From Pseudomonas graminis (GTDB lineage Bacteria; Pseudomonadota; Gammaproteobacteria; Pseudomonadales; Pseudomonadaceae): a DNA stretch of 64,000 nucleotides. Of this stretch, positions 45,399-54,128 are shown piece by piece. The position numbers and the translations under genes were made by a program. The notes under the pieces were generated by a model, which saw only the letters and a list, made by a program, of their open reading frames with translations, did no database searches and was not told the DNA's origin. The number at the start of each line of letters is the position of its first letter. Within the stretch, counting starts at the first letter, position 1. Location of the stretch: positions 4,726,501 through 4,790,500 of the forward strand of contig NZ_CP053746.1 of the NCBI RefSeq assembly GCF_013201545.1, read 5' to 3'.

Positions 45399-46391
45399 TC
45401 AGGTCCGCGCACCGGACTGGCGATAGCGATCCAGCGCCACCGCACCGATGATCACGATGCCTTTGATGATGTATTGCCAGATATCGGAGACGCCCAGCAG
45501 CACCAGGCCATTGGTCAGCACCGCGATGATCAGCGCACCGATCAGCGTGCCACCGATGGTGCCGACGCCGCCGGTGAAACTGGTGCCACCGAGGATGACC
45601 GCTGCAATGGCGTCCAGCTCGTAGGACTGGCCCAGCTGCAGCCCGTTGGCGGCGAACAGGCGCGAGGCACTCATCACTGCGCCGAGCCCGGCCAGCGCAC
45701 CGGACACCGCGTAGACGAACAGCAACACCTTCCACACCTTGATCCCGGACAGCCGCGCCGCTTCGGGGTTGCCGCCCACCGAGTAGATCTGCACGCCCAT
45801 CACCGTGCGGCGCAGGATGAACCACGAGACCGCGATGACCGCCACAGCGATGATCACCAGCCACGGCACGCCGAGCACCGAGTCGTTGCCGATGAAGGCA
45901 AACGGCAGGTCGGGATTGAACACGGTTTTGTCGTCGGCGAGCAGACGCGCCAGGCCGCGCATGGCCGTGAGCGCGCCGAGGGTAACGATGAACGGCGGCA
46001 GGCGCATGAACGCAATGAGCCCGCCGTTGACGAGCCCCAGCAGCAGGCCGAAACCCACGCCGGCGGCGATGCCAAACATGCCGAACTGCGGCGACATCGA
46101 GGCTTGCAGGGCAACCACCGCTGAAGCCGCGAGAATCGCGCCCACCGACAGGTCGATGCCGGCGGTCAGGATCACAAAGGTCATCCCCGCTGCCAACACG
46201 ACGTTGACCGAGGCTTGCTGGGTGATGATCGAGAGGTTCTGCCAGCTCATGAAGGTGTCGGTCATCAGCGAAAAGCCGATCAACAACAGAATCAGCACCG
46301 GCAGCATGCCAACGGTGCGCATCAGTTCGCGCACGCGTTCACGCTTGCTGATGGCGGCAACGGTGGGCGAGTTTTCCAGGGGCAGACTCAT
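45399..46391 (-). CDS. Ribose-type sugar ABC transporter permease
   Basis: A 330-residue inner-membrane permease of the RbsC/XylH family with eight to ten helices. Characteristic segments are MTFVILTAGIDLSVGAILAASAVV, GLVNGGLIAFMRLPPFIVTLGALTAMRGLA and VILGGTSFTGGVGTIGGTLIGALIIAVLTNGLVLLG. It forms the homodimeric channel for the neighbouring ATPase. The gene begins 15 bases after the ATPase stop. Confidence 0.92.
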   Translation of the reverse strand: MSLPLENSPTVAAISKRERVRELMRTVGMLPVLILLLIGFSLMTDTFMSWQNLSIITQQASVNVVLAAGMTFVILTAGIDLSVGAILAASAVVALQASMSPQFGMFGIAAGVGFGLLLGLVNGGLIAFMRLPPFIVTLGALTAMRGLARLLADDKTVFNPDLPFAFIGNDSVLGVPWLVIIAVAVIAVSWFILRRTVMGVQIYSVGGNPEAARLSGIKVWKVLLFVYAVSGALAGLGAVMSASRLFAANGLQLGQSYELDAIAAVILGGTSFTGGVGTIGGTLIGALIIAVLTNGLVLLGVSDIWQYIIKGIVIIGAVALDRYRQSGART

Positions 46392-46406
46392 GGCCTGGTT
46401 TCCTTT

Positions 46407-48002
46407 TTATTGTTGTTGAATGGGGTGGTCGGAAGTATCGCGGGCGCCGTGGGCCGCGGCGACTGCAGCGTTCTCGCTGCCTGTCGCCAGATCGATGATC
46501 CGTTCCTGAGATATCTCCTGCCCTGAGTGACCGCCGACTTCGGCCACCAGCTCGCCTTCACGCATGATCAGCACGCGGTCGCAGGTGCCGATGATTTCCG
46601 GCAGCTCGCTGGAGATCACTACAATGCCGACGCCGGCCTTGGCCAGTTCGTTGATGATTCGGTAGATCTCGGACTTCGAGCCGATGTCCACGCCGCGGGT
46701 GGGCTCGTCGAGAATCAGCACGTGAGGCTTGACCTCCAGCAGCCGCGCCAGCAGCACCTTCTGCTGATTGCCGCCGGACAGCGCGCCGACATTGACCTTG
46801 CCCGACGCCACGCGGATCGACAGCGAACGAATCGCCTCGATTGCCCGCTGTGCGCCACGGCCGCGATCCAGCACGCCACCGGCATGGGCGTCGGGCACGC
46901 AGGCGCAGACATTGATGTTGTCGCGCACGCTCATGTCGAGAAACAGGCCCTGGGCCTTGCGATCTTCGGTCAGGTAAACCACGCCGGCTCGGATGGCGTC
47001 AGCGGGGTTGCGTAAATCAGTGATCGCCTTGCCAGCAACTTCGAGGGTGCCGGAGGTGCGTGGGTCGGCGGCGAAAATCAATCGCGCCAGTTCCGTGCGC
47101 CCTGCCCCGACCAGTCCGGCAATGCCCAACACCTCGCCGGCGTGCAGGTCAAAACTGCACGGCTTGACGCGCTTGCCGTCGGCCATATCCCGCACGCGCA
47201 TCACCACCGCGCCGGGGTCGTAAGCGGCGTGCTCTTTCTTGTAGAAACCGGACAGGTCGCGGCCGACCATCATCTTCACCAGCGCCTCGGCCGACAGCGC
47301 GTCACGCTCCAGCATGCCCACGTACTCGCCGTCGCGCAGCACCGAGACCCGGTCAGACAGCTCGTAGATTTCGGCCATGCGATGGCTGATGTAAATGATT
47401 GCCAGGCCCTGATCACGCAGCTGTTTGATCAGCGCGAACAGGCGGTCGGTCTCCCGGGACGACAGCGGCGTGGTCGGCTCGTCCATCACCAGGATCTTCG
47501 CGTTCGCGTGCAGCGCCCGGGCAATCTCGACCAGTTGCCGCTCGGCAATGGACAGCACGCTGACGGTGGTCGACGGTTTGAAATCGGCGCCCAGTCGCAC
47601 CAGTACGTCAACGCAGCCGGCTTCCATCGCCTTGCGGTCGATGCTCCAGCCACGGCGCAATTCGCGGCCCAGGTAAATGTTCTCGGCGACGCTGAGGTTC
47701 GGGCAGAGGCTCAGTTCCTGATAAATCACGGCGATGCCGCGCGCTTTGGCAGACAACGGGTCGAATGCGCTCAGGGCCTGGCCGTCGATACGGATCTCGC
47801 CGCCGGCGTCGGCCTGGTAAGCGCCGGACAGGATCTTCATCAGCGTCGACTTACCCGCGCCGTTCTCGCCCATCAGCGCATGAACTTCACCGGCGTAAAC
47901 CTTCAGGGCCACATCTTTCAGCACGCGCAGGCCGTTGAAGGTCTTGGAAATGGCGGTCATTTCCAGCACGGGCTGGGGAGTCAGAGAGAGGACGGCGCTC
48001 AT
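46407..48002 (-). CDS. Ribose-type sugar ABC transporter ATP-binding protein
   Basis: A 531-residue double ATPase of the RbsA/XylG/MglA family. The first half has Walker A GENGAGKS and Walker [13 protein letters not shown]; the second half has the degenerate [10 protein letters not shown] loop, the signature LSGGNQQKV and Walker [13 protein letters not shown], the usual asymmetry of this family. It is the first gene of a minus-strand operon with permease, binding protein, LacI regulator and xylulokinase. Overall length is slightly greater than RbsA (501) because of a C-terminal tail (about 25 residues, ending HPIQQQ). Confidence 0.92.
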   Translation of the reverse strand: MSAVLSLTPQPVLEMTAISKTFNGLRVLKDVALKVYAGEVHALMGENGAGKSTLMKILSGAYQADAGGEIRIDGQALSAFDPLSAKARGIAVIYQELSLCPNLSVAENIYLGRELRRGWSIDRKAMEAGCVDVLVRLGADFKPSTTVSVLSIAERQLVEIARALHANAKILVMDEPTTPLSSRETDRLFALIKQLRDQGLAIIYISHRMAEIYELSDRVSVLRDGEYVGMLERDALSAEALVKMMVGRDLSGFYKKEHAAYDPGAVVMRVRDMADGKRVKPCSFDLHAGEVLGIAGLVGAGRTELARLIFAADPRTSGTLEVAGKAITDLRNPADAIRAGVVYLTEDRKAQGLFLDMSVRDNINVCACVPDAHAGGVLDRGRGAQRAIEAIRSLSIRVASGKVNVGALSGGNQQKVLLARLLEVKPHVLILDEPTRGVDIGSKSEIYRIINELAKAGVGIVVISSELPEIIGTCDRVLIMREGELVAEVGGHSGQEISQERIIDLATGSENAAVAAAHGARDTSDHPIQQQ

Positions 48003-48177
48003 GGCCGGACGGCCGATGATTCCGAGGGGACAAACGCGGACAGCACACGCGGCAATCGAGCAGACGAGCTGATCATGTGAATCTCCGAGGCTTCTTGTTT
48101 TTATGTCTGGGCCACCTCTTCGCGGGTGGCACTCGGGTGCTTTGAAATATTTCGGAACAGCTGAATCCTAAAACAGC

Positions 48178-48202
48178 TGAATCGATTCACGCAAGCGCTT
48201 GC
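48178..48202. promoter_or_regulatory. Paired LacI-type operators and promoter of the sugar operon
   Basis: Two perfect 12-base palindromes lie almost back to back: TGAATCGATTCA (48178-48189) and GCAAGCGCTTGC (48191-48202). The second has the classic LacI-family shape. On the minus strand a possible promoter, TTGCGT-N18-TAGGAT, overlaps them with the first palindrome inside the spacer, so binding would block transcription. The leader to the ATPase start is about 155 bases. Confidence 0.65.
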
Positions 48203-48296
48203 TTCGGTATTTACCGTTTGGGGTTTGCAGCGGAAGGTCTGGCCCCTTCGCGGCTGAAGCGGTCCTACCAGTCGCGGCAGAGGTCAGCCCTGCGCT

Positions 48297-48432
48297 TGAT
48301 CGTCCCCACGCTCGGCGTGGGGATGCAGCCTGTGACGCTCCGCGTCACCTCCCGTTCTCGAATGCGCGTCTTCTGCTGGACGCGGAGCGTCCGGGGCGGC
48401 GTTACCACACAGAGCGTGGGAACGATCGGTCG
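48297..48432. repeat. Second interspersed repeat family, fullest copy
   Basis: A block bounded by GATCGTCCCCACGCTCGGCG and GAGCGTGGGAACGATCG, with inner GTGACGCTCCGCGTCAC and GACGCGGAGCGTCC hairpins. Degraded copies are at about 9195-9242 and 63665-63722. A REP core also lies at about 48250-48268. The 443-base gap (48003-48445) holds no gene. Confidence 0.75.
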
Positions 48433-48445
48433 ACGATACCAGCGC

Positions 48446-48766
48446 TCAGGCCAGAACCTCGAGTCCATGCTTTTGAACGATGCTCAGCAGCTTCAACCCC
48501 ATGCCACCGGGACGCTTCGACCCCGCTTCCCACTGTTTGATCGTGGAGGTACTGGTGTTCAGATAGCGGGCAAACACCGGCTGGCTGACATGACTTCCCT
48601 CGCGAATGGCTTTGATCTGTGCCGGGTCTATCGCAGCCGGGACCTCGGCGATGCAGTGCTGATCAAACTCGCGCATTGTGGCCTTGTCGATGGCACCGAT
48701 ACCCAGCAGAGCAGTGGCGGACTCATGCACCGAGGCCAGCGCGTCGCTCTTAATTCTTTTCTTCAT
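48446..48766 (-). CDS. Orphan HigA/XRE-type antitoxin regulator
   Basis: A 106-residue DNA-binding protein matching HigA-2-like antitoxins: MKKRIKSDALASVHESA start, a linker, then a helix-turn-helix (IKAIREGSHVSQPVFARYLNTSTSTIKQWEAGSKRP) and LKLLSIVQKHGLEVLA. In such operons a RelE-type toxin gene normally lies directly upstream, but here only a 55-base leader with a perfect palindrome and then REP elements are found, and nothing toxin-like lies downstream either. It may be a solitary regulator or an anti-addiction remnant. Confidence 0.82.
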   Translation of the reverse strand: MKKRIKSDALASVHESATALLGIGAIDKATMREFDQHCIAEVPAAIDPAQIKAIREGSHVSQPVFARYLNTSTSTIKQWEAGSKRPGGMGLKLLSIVQKHGLEVLA

Positions 48767-48821
48767 GACAGATCTCCGTGAAATCCTGTCGATCCAGGAG
48801 CAGTTGCAGTGCCGGAAATAC

Positions 48822-48836
48822 TACCACTTAGTGGTA
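48822..48836. promoter_or_regulatory. Perfect palindrome upstream of the orphan antitoxin
   Basis: TACCACT-T-AGTGGTA lies 56-70 bases before the antitoxin start, within an AT-rich stretch that could hold its promoter. Its position fits an autoregulatory operator of the XRE-type protein. Confidence 0.6.
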
Positions 48837-48844
48837 TATGACGT

Positions 48845-48940
48845 ATTCAGTGGGACCGGCTTCAGCCGGGAAGAGGCCGGAGTGTTCACCCTCAACTCTC
48901 GGTGTAATGCAAACGCCTTCCCGGCTGAAGCCGGTCCCGC
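48845..48940. repeat. REP pair
   Basis: Two REP cores in opposite orientation (about 48850-48874 and 48915-48938) with a short spacer form a BIME-like unit between the antitoxin and the next gene. Confidence 0.8.
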
Positions 48941-49075
48941 CGTGGGCTCCGTAGGTCAGTTACATCGGGGTGCAATGGCAAATCAAAGCACGTCGCTCGT
49001 CGAGGTGAGACGTTTCAGCCTGAATTTGCGGTAGCATTGCTGGCATTTCGATGACGGCCTGAATCAGGAAGCCTT

Positions 49076-49945
49076 ATGTCCAGAATTTCCCACTCCGCTT
49101 TGCGTCGCAAATTCCGTGAGCAGCTGGCTTCGCAGCACTGCGTCGAGACAGCTTCAGTTTTCGATCCCATGTCGGCGCGCATTGCGGCGGATCTGGGGTT
49201 TGAGGTCGGGATTCTGGGGGGGTCGGTGGCGTCGCTGCAGGTGTTGGCAGCGCCGGATTTCGCACTGATTACCCTGAGCGAGTTCGTCGAGCAGGCCACC
49301 CGGATCGGTCGTGTCGCGCAGTTGCCTTTTATCGCCGACGCCGACCATGGCTACGGCAACGCCCTGAACGTCATGCGCACCGTGGAAGAACTGGAGCGCG
49401 CCGGTGTGGCGGCGCTGACCATCGAAGACACCTTGCTGCCCGCGCAATTCGGGCGCAAATCCACGGACCTGGTGTCCATCGAAGAAGGCATCGGCAAGGT
49501 CAAGGCCGCCCTTGAAGCCCGCGTCGACCCGGAACTGACGATCGTCGCCCGGACCAACGCGGGCGTGCTGCCGGTCCAGGACATCATCGAGCGCACCCTG
49601 GCCTACGAAAAGGCCGGCGCCGACGGCATCTGCATCGTGGGCATCAAGGACTTCAAGCATTTGGAACAGATTTCGGAAAAGCTCAGCGTGCCACTGATGC
49701 TGGTGACCTACGGCAATCCCGAGCTCAATGACCCTCAGCGCCTGGCCGATCTGGGCGTACGCGTGGTGGTCGCGGGTCACGCGGCCTACTTCGCTGCGAT
49801 CAAGGCCACCTACGACAGCCTCCGCGCCCAGCGCCAGGTCACCCACAGCACCTCGAACCACAGCGCCACCGAGCTGACCCACACCTACACCTTCCCGGAA
49901 AACTACGTGGCCTGGGCCAAGGATTTCATGGATGTGAAAGAGTGA
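49076..49945 (+). CDS. Oxaloacetate decarboxylase of the PEP mutase/isocitrate lyase superfamily
   Basis: A 289-residue TIM-barrel enzyme closely resembling the Pseudomonas oxaloacetate decarboxylase typified by P. aeruginosa PA4872, which converts oxaloacetate to pyruvate and CO2 with Mg. Superfamily landmarks are [43 protein letters not shown] (metal-binding aspartates), [10 protein letters not shown] and [10 protein letters not shown] methylisocitrate lyase-like activity is the alternative, but the cysteine-containing KKCGH loop of lyases is absent. AGGAAG precedes the ATG. Confidence 0.87.
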   Translation: MSRISHSALRRKFREQLASQHCVETASVFDPMSARIAADLGFEVGILGGSVASLQVLAAPDFALITLSEFVEQATRIGRVAQLPFIADADHGYGNALNVMRTVEELERAGVAALTIEDTLLPAQFGRKSTDLVSIEEGIGKVKAALEARVDPELTIVARTNAGVLPVQDIIERTLAYEKAGADGICIVGIKDFKHLEQISEKLSVPLMLVTYGNPELNDPQRLADLGVRVVVAGHAAYFAAIKATYDSLRAQRQVTHSTSNHSATELTHTYTFPENYVAWAKDFMDVKE

Positions 49946-49988
49946 GGCTGCGGCGTGGCGCATGATTGCGTCACGCCTCCTGCGCGCT

Positions 49989-50087
49989 TCATGCAGTTCC
50001 CGCTGCGGTCCGCGACACCTTCCACGCCAACAGCGCGGCGATCAGCAGGAACACCCCGCTCGCGATAAACGTCGCCCGCCAGCCCCT
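49989..50087 (-). pseudogene. C-terminal remnant of an MFS transporter
   Basis: On the minus strand, directly beyond the cupin stop, a frame reads GWRATFIASGVFLLIAALLAW, then KVSRTAAGTA and stop. This is a typical last transmembrane helix and tail of a major facilitator transporter. No start codon or upstream part is present; the frame joins the cupin stop within one base, so a deletion has removed the body of the transporter gene. Confidence 0.65.
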
Positions 50088-50530
50088 CAGTCTTTTTTAA
50101 CCGGCCCGGCCAGGTACGTCTGCTCGGTCACCGGCTCCAGCCAGTCCACCGGCTTGCCGTCCAGCGCTTCATTGACCGCGACGTGTTGCATGGCGGTGGT
50201 GTCGGTCGCGCCGTGCCAGTGACGGCGGCCGCAGTTGCACCAGATCAGATCGCCCGGGCGGATTTCGGTTTTCGGCCGGCCTTCGCACTGGGTCCAGCCG
50301 ACGCCGTCGGTGACCAGCAGGATCTGGCCCAGGGGGTGGGTGTGCCAGTTTGTCCGCGCGCCGGGCTGGAAATTCACGATGGCCAGGCCGACCCGCGCCG
50401 GTGCCGGCGCGTTGAAAATCCGGTCGATGCGCACGTCGCCGGTGAACCAGTCTGCCGGGCCCTTGATGGCCTTGGCCGAGCCGGCGCGGTGGATTTGCAT
50501 GTCTTCAGCAGATAGATCAGTTGAGCTCAT
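50087..50530 (-). CDS. Cupin related to manganese-dependent hydroxynitrile lyases
   Basis: A 147-residue single-domain cupin. The metal ligands are all present: H63 and H65 (NWHTHPLGQ), Q69 and H104 (RRHWHG), with the spacing of the GtHNL-type (R)-hydroxynitrile lyases, which it also resembles in GPADWFTGDVRID and the late KPVDWLEPVT. Whether it makes or breaks cyanohydrins in the cell is unknown; many relatives are annotated only as cupins or carboxymuconolactone decarboxylase-like. It is divergent from a LysR gene that probably controls it, and directly followed by the MFS remnant. Confidence 0.83.
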   Translation of the reverse strand: MSSTDLSAEDMQIHRAGSAKAIKGPADWFTGDVRIDRIFNAPAPARVGLAIVNFQPGARTNWHTHPLGQILLVTDGVGWTQCEGRPKTEIRPGDLIWCNCGRRHWHGATDTTAMQHVAVNEALDGKPVDWLEPVTEQTYLAGPVKKD

Positions 50531-50624
50531 AGCGGCCTCCAGAAAGTGTTCAGGCAGCGTAACAAGGGCGCATTACCGACAGTATCCGTAGAATGCTTCG
50601 ATCAACATGAAGGAGCGCTTCGCA

Positions 50625-51524
50625 ATGGCGGATTACAAACTCGATGACCTGGCGGTGTTCGTTGCAGTGGGCCGCGAAGGCAATTTCACCCGCGCCGCCG
50701 CCGCGCTGGGCATCTCACCCTCCGCGGTCGGCCAGACCATGCGCTTGCTCGAAGAGCGTCTTGGCGTTCGCTTGCTCACCCGCACCACCCGCAGCGTGAC
50801 CCGCACCGAGGCCGGCGAGCAGTTATTCAAGGGCCTGGCGCCGCTGCTCGACAGCATCGAGGAACAGGTCGACGCCGCCATCGACCACAGCGGCCGCCCG
50901 TCCGGCACGGTGCGCATCACCGCCGACGAGTTCGCTGCGCGTTACGTGCTGTGGCCACGCCTCAAACCCCTGCTCGATCAATACCCTGACATGACCATCG
51001 AGCTGGTCACCGACTACGGCCTGACCGACATCGTTGCCCAGCGCATGGACGCCGGCGTGCGCCTGGGAGACACCCTTGCGGCGGACATGATCGCCGCGCC
51101 CATTGCCCCGCCGTTGCGGCTGATGACCGTGGCGTCCCCCGAGTACCTCGCGCGGCACGCCATGCCGCGGGTGCCGGAGGACTTGCCCCGCCATCGCTGT
51201 ATCAACCTGCGCCTGCCCACCCATGGCGCGCTGTATCAATGGGAGTACGCCAAAGACGGCCGCGACATCCGCGTGCGTGTCGACGGCCCGTTGATCATGA
51301 ACAGCGTGTTTCAGATTCTTCAGGGGTGCCTGGACGGCGTCGGTCTGGCGCAGCTTCCCGAGGGGCTGGTGGACGGGCACATCAAGCAGGGCGAACTGGT
51401 GGAAGTGCTCGCCGATTGGTGCGAGCCGTTCGAGGGCTATCACCTGTACTACCCCAGCCGGCGCCAGCACACGGCAGCGTTTCGTGTGGTGCTGGAGGCG
51501 CTGCGAATCAATCCGCTGGCGTGA
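50625..51524 (+). CDS. LysR-family transcriptional regulator divergent from the cupin
   Basis: A 299-residue LysR protein with helix-turn-helix LAVFVAVGREGNFTRAAAALGISPSAVGQTMRLLEERLG and an effector domain of the CrgA/AaeR-like type (TDYGLTDIVAQRMDAGVRLG). ATG 50625 is chosen because AAGGAG (50610-50615) is properly spaced; ATG 50607 lies before that site. The 94-base gap to the divergent cupin gene would contain the shared operator. The inducer is unknown. Confidence 0.87.
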   Translation: MADYKLDDLAVFVAVGREGNFTRAAAALGISPSAVGQTMRLLEERLGVRLLTRTTRSVTRTEAGEQLFKGLAPLLDSIEEQVDAAIDHSGRPSGTVRITADEFAARYVLWPRLKPLLDQYPDMTIELVTDYGLTDIVAQRMDAGVRLGDTLAADMIAAPIAPPLRLMTVASPEYLARHAMPRVPEDLPRHRCINLRLPTHGALYQWEYAKDGRDIRVRVDGPLIMNSVFQILQGCLDGVGLAQLPEGLVDGHIKQGELVEVLADWCEPFEGYHLYYPSRRQHTAAFRVVLEALRINPLA

Positions 51525-51533
51525 AAATGCGGA

Positions 51534-53903
51534 TCAAAAGTCGAAGCTGAACTGGTCCTGGGAACTGAGATCGATGGTCCGCGAGATCACGAACGGCAGG
51601 ATCGCGTCGGCAATCGGCTGCAGCTGTTTGCTGATGTAGTGGTCGTAGTCGATCGCCGCCGTCCGCACTTCCAGCGGCTCGGGTCCGGCCACCGTGATGA
51701 CGTAGCTGATCCAGCCGCCGTTCTGGTACTGCAACGGCCGACCCTGCTGGCGGTTGTACTCATCGGCCAGCCGCGCGGCGCGCACATGGGGGGGCACGTT
51801 GCGCTCGTAATCGTCGAGGGCCCGGCGCAGACGCTTGCGGTAGATCAGTTGGCCGTCGAGCTCGCCGGCGAGGGTTCGGCCCACGTACTCGCGAATGTAT
51901 TCCTGAAACGGCTGACGCTGAAAAATCCGCAGGTACAGCTCTTGCTGGAAGGTCCGGGCCAGCGGCGACCAATCGGTGCGCACCACCTCCAGCCCCTTGT
52001 AGACCATTTCGTCTTTGCCATCGGCGCGGGTGACCAATCCCGCATAGCGCTTCTTGCTGCCCTCCTCCGCGCCGCGAATGGTCGGCATGAGAAAGCGCTT
52101 GAAGTGGGTTTCGAATTGCAGCTCGAGCGCACTCTCCAGCCCGTAAGCCTCTTTCACATGAGCGCGCCACCAGTCGTTGACCTGCCGGACCAGCGCGGTA
52201 CCGATCTGCGCGGCATCGTCTTGCGCGTGGGCTTTTTTCAGCCAGACGAACGTCGAGTCGGTGTCGCCGTAAATCACTTCATAACCCTGGGCTTCGATCA
52301 GCAGCCGGGTCTGGTGCATGATCTCGTGCCCCCGCAGGGTGATGGACGACGCCAGTCGTGTGTCGAAAAAACGGCAACCGCTGGAACCCAGCACACCGTA
52401 GAAGGCGTTCATGATGATTTTCAGCGCCTGGGACAGCGGCGCATTGCGCTCGCGCTTGGCGACCTCGCGCCCTTCGGCCACCCGCGAGACGATGGCCGGC
52501 AGACAGTGCCGGGTCCGGGAAAAACGCGCGCCGCGGAAGCCTTCCACCGACTCACTGTCGTCGGGATGCTTGAGGCCTTCGATCAAGCCCACGGGGTCAA
52601 TCAGGAACGTGCGGATGATCGACGGATACAGGCTTTTGTAATCAAGGACCAACACCGATTCGTACAGCCCGGGACGTGAATCCATGACGAAACCGCCGGG
52701 GCTCGCCTCCGGCATGCGCTCGCCCAGGTTCGGCGCGACGAAGCCCTGGCGGTGCATCAGCGGGATGTACAAATGCTCGAATGCGGCCACCGAACCGCCG
52801 TTTCGATCCACCGGCAGGCCGGTCACCGTGGCGCGCTCGAGGAGAAAGGTCAGCAGCTCGGTTTTGGCGAAAATCTGCGTGACCAGTTCGCAGTCCTTGA
52901 GGTTGTACCGCGCCAGCGCGGGCTTGTCCTCGGCGAACATGCGGTTGATCTCGTCCATGCGCTGATACGGATTGTTGATGGCTTTGCCTTCTCCCAGCAG
53001 CGTCTGCGACACGTTTTCCAGGCTGAACGAGGGAAAGCTCCAGGTCGCCGAACGCAGCGCCTCGATGCCGTCGATGATCAGCCGCCCGGCCGCCGCCGCG
53101 AAGAAGTGATTGTTGCGTGCGCCATGTTCGCGCCAGGTCATCACCTCGCCGCCCCGGCCCAGCCGCAGCGGCACATTCAGGCGCCGCGAGTGCTCGTGCA
53201 GCACACGCAGATCGAACTGCACGACGTTCCAGCCGATGATCCCGTCCGGGTCATGGCGGGCCATCCATTCGTTGAGTTTTTCCAGCAGGGCGACCCGGGT
53301 GTCGCAGTATTCGAGCTTGAAATTCACCTGGGCGTCATCGCCGTTGGCCGGGCCAAGCATGTACACCTGACGCTCGCCGCAGCCGTGCAGGCCGATGCAA
53401 TACAGCTCGCCGCGCTCGGTGGTTTCGATGTCCAGCGACACCAGTTTCAGGGTCGGTCGGTAACCCGGATCAGGCTTGAGTTGCGCGTCCAGCAACAGGC
53501 CATTGGCGTCCGGCCGCCCGCCGAACTGCACCGGCGCGGTGATGAAACGCTCCATCAGGTAGCGCTCGGGCGGACGCACGTCGGCTTCGTAGACGTCGAC
53601 GCTGGCTTTGCGCAAATCACTTTCGAGGTTCATCAACTGGCGATGCTGACGGGTGTAGAGCCCCATCACCGGACGATGGCGAAAATCACACAGCGCCAGC
53701 GGCTTGAGCTCGACATGGCGCTCGCTGCGCAACACGGCTTCGGCGCGCTCGCGGTGCTGCGCCGGGATAAACGCGACGGAGGTCTGATACGGCAGGCGCA
53801 CCTGGCGCGGACCCTCATCGGTGGCCAGCCAGAATTCCACCTCGGTGCCGGCGTCCGTGTCGCGCCAATGCCGGGTCAGGACGAAGCCCTGCTGTAAATC
53901 CAC
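51534..53903 (-). CDS. polB: DNA polymerase II
   Basis: A 789-residue family B polymerase (E. coli Pol II has 783) with 3'-5' proofreading, used in restart and lesion bypass. Exo I motif [11 protein letters not shown] (about 155), further exonuclease motifs near WNVVQFDLR and YNLKDCELV, then polymerase motifs [13 protein letters not shown] (about 417), [12 protein letters not shown] and YGDTDSTF (about 546). It starts with GTG 53903 preceded by GAGG. I looked for a LexA box upstream and did not find a good CTG-N10-CAG match. It is a single-gene unit. Confidence 0.94.
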   Translation of the reverse strand: MDLQQGFVLTRHWRDTDAGTEVEFWLATDEGPRQVRLPYQTSVAFIPAQHRERAEAVLRSERHVELKPLALCDFRHRPVMGLYTRQHRQLMNLESDLRKASVDVYEADVRPPERYLMERFITAPVQFGGRPDANGLLLDAQLKPDPGYRPTLKLVSLDIETTERGELYCIGLHGCGERQVYMLGPANGDDAQVNFKLEYCDTRVALLEKLNEWMARHDPDGIIGWNVVQFDLRVLHEHSRRLNVPLRLGRGGEVMTWREHGARNNHFFAAAAGRLIIDGIEALRSATWSFPSFSLENVSQTLLGEGKAINNPYQRMDEINRMFAEDKPALARYNLKDCELVTQIFAKTELLTFLLERATVTGLPVDRNGGSVAAFEHLYIPLMHRQGFVAPNLGERMPEASPGGFVMDSRPGLYESVLVLDYKSLYPSIIRTFLIDPVGLIEGLKHPDDSESVEGFRGARFSRTRHCLPAIVSRVAEGREVAKRERNAPLSQALKIIMNAFYGVLGSSGCRFFDTRLASSITLRGHEIMHQTRLLIEAQGYEVIYGDTDSTFVWLKKAHAQDDAAQIGTALVRQVNDWWRAHVKEAYGLESALELQFETHFKRFLMPTIRGAEEGSKKRYAGLVTRADGKDEMVYKGLEVVRTDWSPLARTFQQELYLRIFQRQPFQEYIREYVGRTLAGELDGQLIYRKRLRRALDDYERNVPPHVRAARLADEYNRQQGRPLQYQNGGWISYVITVAGPEPLEVRTAAIDYDHYISKQLQPIADAILPFVISRTIDLSSQDQFSFDF

Positions 53904-54128
53904 CGCTGCAACCTCGTCGCTGTTTATTTCAGACGAGGATTCTACGGTGAATGCTGCAGGAAAGCGCGGCGGTTCCGGGAAAGCGCCATGCCCGGCCGAT
54001 GGCCTGTCAGCCAGAAGCGGCTCTCCCGGAAAATCCGCCCCACGGGCAGTGCATGACGACCTATGCTGCGGGAACGATGTGGGTCCCTGGACATCACAAC
54101 AACTCGACCATCATCTGAGGGATCCAGC

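Noticed and set aside
53904..54128. LexA/SOS box for polB
   Set aside because: CTGTTTATTTCAG has the right ends but only 7 bases between CTG and CAG instead of 10.
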